This document shows, one piece after another, positions 9,298 through 17,255 of a DNA stretch of 59,165 bases. The notes below the pieces were generated by a model. It saw nothing but the letters and a program-made list of their open reading frames with translations, had not been told where the DNA came from and did not search any database. The translations under genes and the position numbers were made by a program. Position 1 is the first letter of the stretch; each line of letters starts with the position of its first letter. Origin of the DNA: Leptospirillum sp. (GTDB lineage Bacteria > Nitrospirota > Leptospirillia > Leptospirillales > Leptospirillaceae); NCBI GenBank assembly GCA_027315205.1, contig DAHUYM010000009.1, positions 1 through 59,165 of the forward strand, in the 5' to 3' direction.

Positions 9298-10524
9298 TTA
9301 TCTGCCGGATTTCCGGTTGGGGTCGTGCTCCAGGAAAAACTTCCAGTAGAAATAGAGGTACGCGGCCTGGAAGAAGCCCCCCAGGACGAACGGTAGCGCG
9401 AGGTGTCCCTTGTGGTACAGATAACCCCCGATCGCGGGTCCCAGGGCGACCGGGAGCTGGTTCGACACGATATGGACCGATCCGGCCAGTCCGTGCCGTT
9501 TTTCGTTGACCAGGTTCAGGGAAAGGGATTGGCGCACACCGACCGACCCCTGGTTGAAGATCGAACGCACGACGTACAGGACACAGGCCACCGGGAACGA
9601 AGGAACAAAGGGGAGTACGAAAAGAAACAGGAAGGAGATCCCGCGGGTCACGATCACCGAGCGCACCACGCCGATCCTGTAGGCGAGACGGGCCGTAAAG
9701 AGCGTTCCCACGGCAACCAGGAGATAGTTCAGGGAGAAAAAAATTCCGAGGCTCCGGGGGCCTTTCCCGAAACGGACGCTGAACCACCAGGCGAGAAGCG
9801 GGAAGAAGATTCCGACCCCGATCCCGTTCAAGGCATTCGTTCCGACAAGTCTCAAGAGCCGCCGGTTTTCTTCCCGGGAGACGGCCGCATCCCCGGGTTC
9901 TTCCGGGGCATCCGGGAGAAGGGGAGGTTCCTCGAACTTCCGGAGGAAAAAGAACGAAAGAAGATGTCCGACGGCAAAGAGCAGGAATGCCGGCCGGTAC
10001 ACGGAGGGATCCGAAAGGTCTTTCCCGAGGAGAATCGGCAGCATCCCCAGGGCGGAACCGGCGGAAAGGCCCAGAAGCCCCGAAATATTGTTGAGGCTAT
10101 AGATCTGTCCCCGGTGCAGGACGGGAACGATCCGGGCGATCCAGGCCAGCTCGATCGGGGAAAAAGGACCCGAAGCCGAAATTCCCGATACCCCGAATCC
10201 GCAAATCACCGCACAGACGACCAGAACCCAGTTGCGGTCCGAGACGAGGGGCAGGAGGGCCAGTGATCCTTGGGTCAGCGCGATCCCGTACATGACGGGT
10301 TTTTTGGGTATCCGGTCGGTCAGGGGCCCTACGGCCAGGATGAAGAGGATCTGTGCCAGGATGGCACCGGTGAAAAGCTCTCCGATCGAAAGCGCGGACC
10401 AGCCCTCGGCCTTCAGATAGAGCGTGAAGTCGACCATGAGGGTCCCCTGGGCGACGCTCCGGATGCCGCGGGTGGCGAGGATCCTCCATGAGTCCCGGGC
10501 TCCCGGAAACGCGAGTACGGTCAC
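9298..10524 (-). CDS. Major facilitator superfamily transporter
   Basis: A 408-residue integral membrane protein with about 12 hydrophobic segments in two halves. The charged cytoplasmic loop lies near residues 200-225 (rich in E and P). The MFS loop 2-3 motif is recognisable as GPLTDRIPKKPVMYG. The start is GTG at 10524 with AGAGGT upstream. It begins 15 bp after the dienelactone hydrolase stop on the same strand, so the two are probably co-transcribed and may share a substrate. The transported compound cannot be inferred. Confidence 0.88.
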   Translation of the reverse strand: MTVLAFPGARDSWRILATRGIRSVAQGTLMVDFTLYLKAEGWSALSIGELFTGAILAQILFILAVGPLTDRIPKKPVMYGIALTQGSLALLPLVSDRNWVLVVCAVICGFGVSGISASGPFSPIELAWIARIVPVLHRGQIYSLNNISGLLGLSAGSALGMLPILLGKDLSDPSVYRPAFLLFAVGHLLSFFFLRKFEEPPLLPDAPEEPGDAAVSREENRRLLRLVGTNALNGIGVGIFFPLLAWWFSVRFGKGPRSLGIFFSLNYLLVAVGTLFTARLAYRIGVVRSVIVTRGISFLFLFVLPFVPSFPVACVLYVVRSIFNQGSVGVRQSLSLNLVNEKRHGLAGSVHIVSNQLPVALGPAIGGYLYHKGHLALPFVLGGFFQAAYLYFYWKFFLEHDPNRKSGR

Positions 10525-10539
10525 CGGAGGCGACCTCTT

Positions 10540-11313
10540 CTATCGGGCAAGGTAGATTTCGAAGAATCGGGATGCCGTTCGCCAGGCTCGGTTGGCCGCC
10601 GGACGGGAGAAGTTGGTCCGGTCCCAGTTGAAGAATGCGTGGCCCGCGTTCTGGAATACGGCCAGTTGGTACTCTTTCTTGAGGCGTGTCAAGGTTTCCG
10701 AGATCCGGCCGTGTTCATCGGCCGGGATCGACGGATCGTCGGCTCCGTACAGAAGAAGGATAGGGTGTTCGATCTTGGCCGCGTGGCTCAACACCCCGGA
10801 GCGGCCGAGACCGTCTTTTGTCGTGTTTCCGATCGATCCCCCGTAGAATGACACCCCCGCGTGGAAGCGCCGGGGGAACGTCGCCATCGCGAGAAAGGTA
10901 TATCGCCCTCCCATGCAGAACCCCGTGATACCGATCGCGTCTTTTTTGACCCCCGAGTGCGTTCCCATGTAATCAAGCGTCTGCCCGACCTCGTCCATAA
11001 CCCGGTCGTCATTGAGTCGGGAGAGTTCCGCCATCGCGTTCGAACCGTCCGAATAATCGTAAACGTGTCCGTGGTAGATATCGGGGGAGACGGCCCAATA
11101 ACCGTGGCTCGCGAGAAGCTTTAAGGTCTCGCGGATATGGTTGTTCAGCCCGTAGGCCTCCATGATCACGACGATGCCGGGGTGGGGACCTTTTCCGTCG
11201 GGTTTGGCGACGGCGCCTTTCAGGGATTTCGAAATCGTGATGTCTTCCGTGTGGATGTGGACGTAGTTCTCATTGTCGAGGGGGCTCTGTCCGGTCGCTC
11301 TTTCGATAGTCAT
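10540..11313 (-). CDS. Dienelactone hydrolase family protein
   Basis: A 257-residue alpha/beta hydrolase of the dienelactone hydrolase family. The catalytic triad is visible: Cys133 in GFCMGGRY, Asp192 or 193 in GADDPSIP, and His225 in GHAFFNW. It hydrolyses ester or lactone bonds in the cytoplasm; members often act on carboxymethylene-butenolides. The ATG at 11313 has AAAAGGA upstream. It is the first gene of a two-gene unit with the MFS transporter. No other aromatic-degradation genes are nearby, so a detoxification or general esterase role is as likely as catabolism. Confidence 0.92.
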   Translation of the reverse strand: MTIERATGQSPLDNENYVHIHTEDITISKSLKGAVAKPDGKGPHPGIVVIMEAYGLNNHIRETLKLLASHGYWAVSPDIYHGHVYDYSDGSNAMAELSRLNDDRVMDEVGQTLDYMGTHSGVKKDAIGITGFCMGGRYTFLAMATFPRRFHAGVSFYGGSIGNTTKDGLGRSGVLSHAAKIEHPILLLYGADDPSIPADEHGRISETLTRLKKEYQLAVFQNAGHAFFNWDRTNFSRPAANRAWRTASRFFEIYLAR

Positions 11314-11715
11314 GGCGCGTCCTTTTCCGGGATCGGAGTTTTGGTGATCGTTTTGCGTTGTCGGTGACAAGAACAAGGAAAAAGCCTTCACGAAAGGCCC
11401 TTTCCTTTCCTCGTGTCGGGGGTGGTTTCTCCCCATTCTTTATCGGACTTCAAAGAGCCTTTCGTCAATGTTTTTTTGCAGACGGGAAGCCGTGTCCGGA
11501 AGGGTTCCAACGCCCAGTTCCGATTGCGAAGAAAAAGATCGAGTGATTTCGGGAGAGAGGATGGAGGCATTGGGGAAGGGCGCGATTTTCGACCGCGACA
11601 GGAAGGCCAGATCAGAATCGGTGGAATTGGGACAAACATTTGTTGGCGTAGGTCTCGCGGGCTCATCGCAGCTGAACATGAGGACGACCGATTCCGGTCC
11701 CACGTGGTGGAAATG
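11314..11715. other. Intergenic stretch before the MazF remnant; no gene recognised
   Basis: About 400 bases. The frame of the MazF remnant is open from 11413, but the part before 11713 shows no antitoxin or other family match. It may hold the scrambled remains of the missing antitoxin. No promoter is evident. Confidence 0.3.
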
Positions 11716-11955
11716 ATGCGTCGGGGGGAGATCTGGGTCGGGAATCTCCATTCGAACACGGGACGCGAAATCGGAAAAATTCGTCCGGTCTTGGTCGTTT
11801 CGGACGATCGCCTGCTCAAGGCCTGTGATGTCGTGGTCGAACAGATCCGGCCGCTCGACAGTTCCCGCATTTCGGAAGGACCGCTTACGACGCTGAGTCC
11901 AGACGAGATGGCGTCCGTTGAAAAAAGCCTCAGGGCGGTTCTTGGGTTATGGTGA
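11716..11955 (+). pseudogene. MazF/PemK-type toxin remnant with an internal deletion
   Basis: 79 codons from the ATG at 11716 (ATG at 11713 also possible). The start is a classic MazF N-terminus (MRRGEIWVGNL, then GREIGKIRPVLVVSDD). The end is a classic C-terminus (VVVEQIRPLDSSR, then GPLTTLSPDEMASVEKSLRAVLGL). About 25-30 residues of the central beta-strands are absent where an intact protein (about 110 residues) would read through a conserved proline-threonine segment. The deletion keeps the frame. Activity is unlikely because the strand pair that forms the RNA groove is missing. No antitoxin is adjacent. Confidence 0.7.
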
Positions 11956-12026
11956 TCCCGGAATGATCAGAAAACGGGACAAAGCAATATTTTTTTGGGA
12001 CGGAATCCCGAAGGGGCCGATCTCTG

Positions 12027-15000
12027 TCACTGGCTCGTGTCCCCGGACCCTGCTTTTCCGATCGACCGGTTGAACGCCTCGTCGTAACGGAACCGGTTGG
12101 GCACCTCTTTCCGGAAGAGCGTATAGAAGGTCGGAACCAGAAACAGCGTTGATAGGGTTCCGACCAGAAGTCCTCCGATGACCGCACGGCCCAGCGGGGC
12201 GTTCTGTTCCCCCCCCGAACCCATCCCGAACGCCATCGGAAGCATCCCGAGGACCATCGCCGTCGCCGTCATCAGGATGGGCCGGAGACGGATCGACCCG
12301 CGGGCGATGGCCGCTTCCAGGGCTCCCGTCCCCCGTCCCCGTTCCTCGTTGGCAAAGGTGACGAGCAGAATGCTGTTGGCCGTTGCCACGCCCACGACCA
12401 TGATGGCGCCCATCGCCGACTCGACGTTTAACGTGGTGTGGGTCGCGATCAGGGCGAACGCCACTCCCGAAAGTCCCGCCGGAATGCTGACCAGTATGAT
12501 GAACGGGTCCAGGAAGGATTGGAAGTTCATCACGAGAAGCAGGTAGACCAGGACGATCGCCAGGAGAAGTCCCATGCCGAACGAGCGGAACGATTCGAGC
12601 ATCGCCTGGCTCTGTCCCCTAAACCGGATGAAGGTCCCCGGAGGCAGGGCGAGCGAACGCACCCTCTTCTTGATGTCGGAAGTCAGGCTCCCCAGATCGC
12701 GGTCCTGGGCGTTCACCAGGACGTCGATGACCCGCTGCACGGTGTAATGGGTGATCGATCCTGGCAAGACCCCTTCCTCGATCGAGGCGATATTGGAGAG
12801 ATACTGGGTCTGGGGGAGCGGCGCAGCCGAGCCCAGGGCGGCCAGAAGTGCCGGCGTCGGCTGGTTGCTGGAATTGATCGGGAGGCGCTTCAGGTCCGAA
12901 AGCGAGGCGATCGTCTCGGTGGGGGCCTGTACCGCGACGATGTAGTTCACCGTGTTCTTCGGGTTCAGCCAGTAGTTCGGGTTGATCAGGGTGCTCGAGG
13001 AGAGCGCGACCAGGAGGTTCGTCGCGACATCGTTCTGGGTCAGACCAACGAGAAGGGCGTTCGCCCGGTGCGTGTTCACGAAGACCGTAGGGTAGTCCAT
13101 CACCTGGGGGATCGTGACGTCGGCCGCCCCCGGAATATCCTTGATCCGGTTCTGGATTTCCTTGGCCAGGGTATAGGACGATTCGAGGTTCCGGCCCTGT
13201 ATCTGAATGTCGATCGGGGCGGAGAGTCCGAAGTCCAGGACCTGGCTGATGATGTCGGCGGGTTTGAACCAGAATCCCAGGTTCGGAAAGCGTTTTCCCA
13301 GGACCTCCCTGAGTTTCTTCTGGTAGGCGAACACCGAATGGTGGGGATTCTTGAGCGATATCAGGAAGTCCGCGTCCATCGGTCCGACGCTGTCGGTCTG
13401 GTAGAACGCCAGGTTGTAATACACCGGGAGCCCGATGTTCACGTCGACCGACCGGAGCTCTTTGGGCGGGATGATCTCCTTGATGGTCTGGTAGACGGCC
13501 TGGCCGTACGTGTCCGTGTATTCTATGCGGGAGCCGTCCGGTGCCCTCATGTGGAGAGCGATGAGGCCCGCGTCGACCGGGGGGAAGAAATCGAACCCGG
13601 TATGAAAAAAGAGCGTCAGCGCGATCCCGGCGAGCGCGAACGCGGAAGCAAGGGTGGTTTTCGGACGGGCCAGGACGGCTGTGAGCGCCCTGACATACCG
13701 CCTCCTGAGCGCTTCGAAGAGCCTCAGGAAAAGACTCGGTTCCGTCCCGTTTTTGTGCGTATCCAGTGGGGCGTGGTTCCCGTTCTTGTGGAGGATCAAC
13801 GACAGCGTCACGACCAGGGTCCGGGACAGGAAATAGCTGGCCAGCATTGAAAAGACCACGGACAGGGCCAGGGGAGTGAACAAAAATTGAGAGACTCCCC
13901 GGAGAAGAACGACGGGGAAAAAAACGATCAGGATCGCCGAGGTTCCCACGAAGGCGGGAAGGGCGACCTGGTTGGCCCCGTCCCACACGGCTTTCAGGGG
14001 GTCCTGTGTGAGTTCGCGGTTTCGTTCGATGTTCTCGATGGCGACGGTCGCGTCGTCGACAAGCATGCCGATGGCGAGGGCCAGACCCCCCAGCGTCATG
14101 ATATTGAGGGACTGGCCGGAGAGTTTCAGGAAGAAGAGGGCTGACAGGATCGACAGCGGGATCGAAAGCAGAATGATAAGGGTAGAACGGAAGTCGCCCA
14201 GGAAGAGAAAGATCATAAGCCCTACCAGTAGTGTTCCCATCGCCGCTTCCTGGAGAACGTCCAAAAGCGCCCCCTTGACGAAGACCGACTGGTCGAAGAA
14301 GGGCTTCAGATGGATGCCCGGCGGGAGGACGCTTTCGATCCTGGGAAGGGATTTTTTCACCATTTCGACGACTTTCAGCGTGGAAGCCCCCGCGTGACGG
14401 AAGATGGCGAGGTAGGTCGACCGTTTTCCGTCCACGCGGACGATGTTTTCCTGGACCGCATAGCCGTCGTGGACGTAGGCCACGTCCCTCAATCGCACCA
14501 CGATGTTCTGGTATGTCTTGATGGGCAGGGAGCCCAGGCGCTTCAGTGTGCGCGGGCTTCCGTTGATCTGGACGTTCAGTTCTTTCGTCCCGATTTTCGC
14601 CGTGCCGCCGGGAACGATGATGTTGGACTGGATCAGTGTCCGGACGATATCGTTCGGAGACAGGCCGTAGCCGGTGAGTTTCTCGGGGTCGATGTCGACC
14701 ATGACCTGTCGGATCTTTCCGCCGAACGGACCCGGGGTCGAAAGCCCTGGAATCGTGAAGAGACCGACCCGGACGAAGTTCAGGCTGTAGTCGTAAAGTT
14801 GCTGCTCGGTGTAGTTTTTCCCGCTGACCTCAAGCTGGACGACCGGGACGTTGGAGGCATTGTACTGGATGATGTTGGGGGGTGTCGTACCGGGGGGAAA
14901 GATCCGGAGGAGGGTTTCGCTGACCGCGCTGATCTGGGCGATCGCGCCGCCGATGCTGGCCCCCTGGTGAAAATAGACCTTGATGAGGCTGACGCCGTTG

Positions 15001-15257
15001 ATCGACTCCGACTCGATCCGGCTGATTCCGTTCACGGTCGTCGAATAGGCCCTTTCGGAGATCAGGGTGATCCGCTCTTCCATGTCGAGCGCCGAAAGCC
15101 CCGGGTAGTTCCAGACGACGTTCACGACAGGGATGTCGATCGACGGAAAGATGTCCAGGACCATGCGGGAGAAGGAGAGGACCCCCATGATCAGGATGAT
15201 GGCGGAGAGGACGAAGATCGTATAGGGCCTTTTTACGGCCATCCGGACAAGAAACAT
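12027..15257 (-). CDS. RND-family efflux permease (AcrB/HAE1-like)
   Basis: A 1,076-residue inner-membrane pump subunit of full family length. TM1 is at residues about 11-30, followed by the periplasmic porter domain (DIPVVNVVWNYPG). The TM4 proton-relay pair sits in IGMLVDDATVAIEN near residue 400. A second large periplasmic loop follows, then TM10 with ATANSILLVTFANEE, where AcrB itself has its Lys. It would export hydrophobic or toxic compounds with proton influx. The ATG at 15257 follows GGAG. Unusually, neither a membrane-fusion adaptor nor an outer-membrane channel gene lies next to it, so these must be supplied from elsewhere. It is flanked by toxin-antitoxin relics on both sides. Confidence 0.95.
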   Translation of the reverse strand: MFLVRMAVKRPYTIFVLSAIILIMGVLSFSRMVLDIFPSIDIPVVNVVWNYPGLSALDMEERITLISERAYSTTVNGISRIESESINGVSLIKVYFHQGASIGGAIAQISAVSETLLRIFPPGTTPPNIIQYNASNVPVVQLEVSGKNYTEQQLYDYSLNFVRVGLFTIPGLSTPGPFGGKIRQVMVDIDPEKLTGYGLSPNDIVRTLIQSNIIVPGGTAKIGTKELNVQINGSPRTLKRLGSLPIKTYQNIVVRLRDVAYVHDGYAVQENIVRVDGKRSTYLAIFRHAGASTLKVVEMVKKSLPRIESVLPPGIHLKPFFDQSVFVKGALLDVLQEAAMGTLLVGLMIFLFLGDFRSTLIILLSIPLSILSALFFLKLSGQSLNIMTLGGLALAIGMLVDDATVAIENIERNRELTQDPLKAVWDGANQVALPAFVGTSAILIVFFPVVLLRGVSQFLFTPLALSVVFSMLASYFLSRTLVVTLSLILHKNGNHAPLDTHKNGTEPSLFLRLFEALRRRYVRALTAVLARPKTTLASAFALAGIALTLFFHTGFDFFPPVDAGLIALHMRAPDGSRIEYTDTYGQAVYQTIKEIIPPKELRSVDVNIGLPVYYNLAFYQTDSVGPMDADFLISLKNPHHSVFAYQKKLREVLGKRFPNLGFWFKPADIISQVLDFGLSAPIDIQIQGRNLESSYTLAKEIQNRIKDIPGAADVTIPQVMDYPTVFVNTHRANALLVGLTQNDVATNLLVALSSSTLINPNYWLNPKNTVNYIVAVQAPTETIASLSDLKRLPINSSNQPTPALLAALGSAAPLPQTQYLSNIASIEEGVLPGSITHYTVQRVIDVLVNAQDRDLGSLTSDIKKRVRSLALPPGTFIRFRGQSQAMLESFRSFGMGLLLAIVLVYLLLVMNFQSFLDPFIILVSIPAGLSGVAFALIATHTTLNVESAMGAIMVVGVATANSILLVTFANEERGRGTGALEAAIARGSIRLRPILMTATAMVLGMLPMAFGMGSGGEQNAPLGRAVIGGLLVGTLSTLFLVPTFYTLFRKEVPNRFRYDEAFNRSIGKAGSGDTSQ

Positions 15258-15773
15258 AGTCTTCTAGACTCCGATTCTAAAGGGAAACGGATAGGGGAAA
15301 CGGGCTATGCAGGCAGAGGATTGTCTGGGCCCCCTGGCGAAAGAGAAAACGGTGCATTCCCGACACGATCTCCTGGTTTTACGGATCACGCGCACCAACC
15401 CGGGCCCGAGGATTTGCTATGGGCAAAGGTACGTTTTGAGACTGGACGATCAGGATGCCGATTGAAGAGAACGGGTTTCATTGGCAATGCTCCGGGCTGT
15501 TCGGAATTTCAAGGTTTGATGAAAACCGTATTCCCATTCATCTTAAGGCATACAGGTTGAGGTTTGTCCAGCCCGTCCTCTTCCTTGAGTTTCTCACGCT
15601 TAACGGCACGTTCAAAGAATGTAAGGATATGGAAGGTCAGGAATCCGGAATGAAGGCTCGTTGAACACACATGCGAGACCCGTGTCTGTTCTCTTTTCCC
15701 GAATGATCCCGATGATCTCTTCTGGCTGACTATTTGTTCATTCCAAGGTTACGTGGTACACGGAGGAGAAAGC
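15258..15773. other. Intergenic stretch upstream of the RND gene; nothing recognised
   Basis: About 515 bases between the divergent RND permease and the small antitoxin gene. A 69-codon plus-strand frame near 15455-15664 has no family match. Short palindromes near the RND start (AGTCTTCTAGACT around 15258-15270) could be regulatory. I could not assign a promoter. Confidence 0.3.
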
Positions 15774-15953
15774 ATGGATCCTGTCAGAAAGCGTGTATCC
15801 GAGTATCGCAAGCGTCTTCGTGCATCCGGTTTTCGCCCTATTCAAAACTGGGTTCCAGATACACGTGCCCCCGGATTTGCTGAAAAGTGTCGCTTCCAAT
15901 CCCTCTCCTTGATGCAGGACCCGGCCGAAAAAGAGGTGTTTTCACAGGTTTGA
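15774..15953 (+). CDS. DUF3018 MazE-type antitoxin, C-terminally shortened
   Basis: A 59-residue protein matching the DUF3018 antitoxin family: a basic N-terminus RVSEYRKRLRASGFRPIQ, then NWVPDTRAPGFAEKCRFQ. Family members usually run to 70-80 residues and are followed at once by a MazF toxin. Here the protein stops after EKEVFSQV and the next gene is a Uma2 protein, so it is an orphan and probably truncated. The ATG has an excellent GGAGGAGAA site (15762-15770). A fitting toxin C-terminus occurs on the same strand 4.5 kb further on (20435-20665). Confidence 0.8.
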   Translation: MDPVRKRVSEYRKRLRASGFRPIQNWVPDTRAPGFAEKCRFQSLSLMQDPAEKEVFSQV

Positions 15954-16003
15954 GAAAAATGCTCAGACCGGGTTAAAATTAAAGAAACATCAGGGAGGGG
16001 GAA

Positions 16004-16573
16004 ATGACGACAATCAAATCGCAAGAATGGACGTACCAAGATTATCTAGCGCTCCCCGAAGGTGGGCCCCTGCGTTACGAGGTAATCGACGGAGAGCTTT
16101 ACATGACCCCATCGCCAAATACCCGGCATCAAAGAACGGTTGGAAATCTCTATCTTGCCATCGGACACTTTCTTGTTGCCCATAGGCATAGGTTGGGGGA
16201 AGTCTTCATCTCTCCCATCGATGTGATATTTTCCCGCATCCCTCTCCAGTACGTGGAGCCGGACTTGGTGTTTATTTCGAAGGCGCACTCCGCCATTGTC
16301 ACCGAACAGAACATTCAAGGCGTTCCCGACCTGATTGCGGAGGTTCTTTCTCCCGGAACGGAACGGCGGGATCGCCGTGAGAAATACTCTCTCTACGAAC
16401 GGTTCGGCGTTCCGGAATACTGGATCGTCGATCCGGAATCTGAATCAGTCCAGGTTTTCCGTCTTGCCGATGGGCGCTACTCCGCTCCTATGGAACTCCA
16501 CAGAAAAGATGTTCTGGAATCGCCCCATCTGCCCGGTCTGTCGATTCCTCTCTCCGACGTTTTTTCTTCCTGA
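16004..16573 (+). CDS. Uma2-family putative endonuclease (DUF820)
   Basis: A 189-residue protein with the restriction-endonuclease-like fold of the Uma2 family. The opening is YQDYLALPEGGPLRYEVIDG. The PD-(D/E)xK-type acidic residues are in YVEPDLVFIS and DLIAEVLSPGT, with the Lys in RREKYSLYE, then VPEYWIVDPE. Full length and intact. Many genomes carry several copies; their role is unknown and they often sit in mobile or defence-rich areas. AGGGAGG lies just before the ATG at 16004. Confidence 0.92.
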   Translation: MTTIKSQEWTYQDYLALPEGGPLRYEVIDGELYMTPSPNTRHQRTVGNLYLAIGHFLVAHRHRLGEVFISPIDVIFSRIPLQYVEPDLVFISKAHSAIVTEQNIQGVPDLIAEVLSPGTERRDRREKYSLYERFGVPEYWIVDPESESVQVFRLADGRYSAPMELHRKDVLESPHLPGLSIPLSDVFSS

Positions 16574-16608
16574 CCCTTCCGGAAGAAAAATTTGGACATC
16601 GATATTTC

Positions 16609-16995
16609 TTATCTTAAGGATGAGAAGGAAGCTTTTCCCCTGAAGAATTCCGGGTTCTGGAACGCCGCCAGGCGGTTGGCCAGAGGCTGGGTGGCGATGA
16701 AAACCTGATTGGCCAGAACCAGAGTCAACGATTCCGGAAGCAAGCCTGATATAGGGTTGGATACCGAAATCGTATGCTGCCACGGTTCGCTTTCGTTCTC
16801 TTCGCCGGCAAAGGCCACATCGAAAGGATGCCTGCCGCTGTTCGCCAGGGGAATCTCTCTACTCAGAGCCGCTCTTGAGAGAGGTTGGAGAGAGGCCAGG
16901 AAACCACACTGATCCGGATAGGGGACAAAGTTTTTGTCAACGAATACGCTGCGATTTTGTTCACGAAGTTGCTTCTGTATCGCACCTCGGCGCTT
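16609..16995 (-). pseudogene. Remnant of a TOTE-type primase/helicase protein
   Basis: Read on the minus strand without a start codon, the translation contains NRSVFVDKNFVPYPDQCGFL, then GRHPFDVAFAGEE, then LPESLTLVLANQVFI and NRLAAFQNPEFF. In my memory this order matches the junction between the primase end (SVFVDR..PHPDQW) and the start of the helicase (LAAFQNPEFYKAQ) of TOTE conflict system proteins. Both the N-terminal primase core and the helicase motor are gone. The upstream limit is soft; the frame is open to about 17028. The family call is moderate because only the linker region remains. Confidence 0.5.
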
Positions 16996-17255
16996 CGAAC
17001 GCCTTTTGAACCCCCATGTCCCGTTCTTGACTCAAGGCCCCGTTGACGAAGGCGATCCAATCGCTTATTCTTTTGAGCATTCCTCCGATAAGTCAGACAG
17101 ATAGGTTTTGTTTATGCTTTTTCGAGGAGGTCCTCCCAAAGGTAGTGACCCGGGGGCCCCCCTAAACGGGCCTCGTTCACGCGCTCCGGAGGAGACCCGA
17201 GAAAGGACCGGATGAATCCGTCCCAGGCCGGTATCGCAGATGCGAGAGGTCCGAG

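Noticed and set aside
12438-13850. A 470-codon plus-strand frame opposite the RND permease
   Set aside because: Its translation is Arg/Asp/Gly-rich with no family, and it mirrors the codon pattern of the well-supported RND gene.
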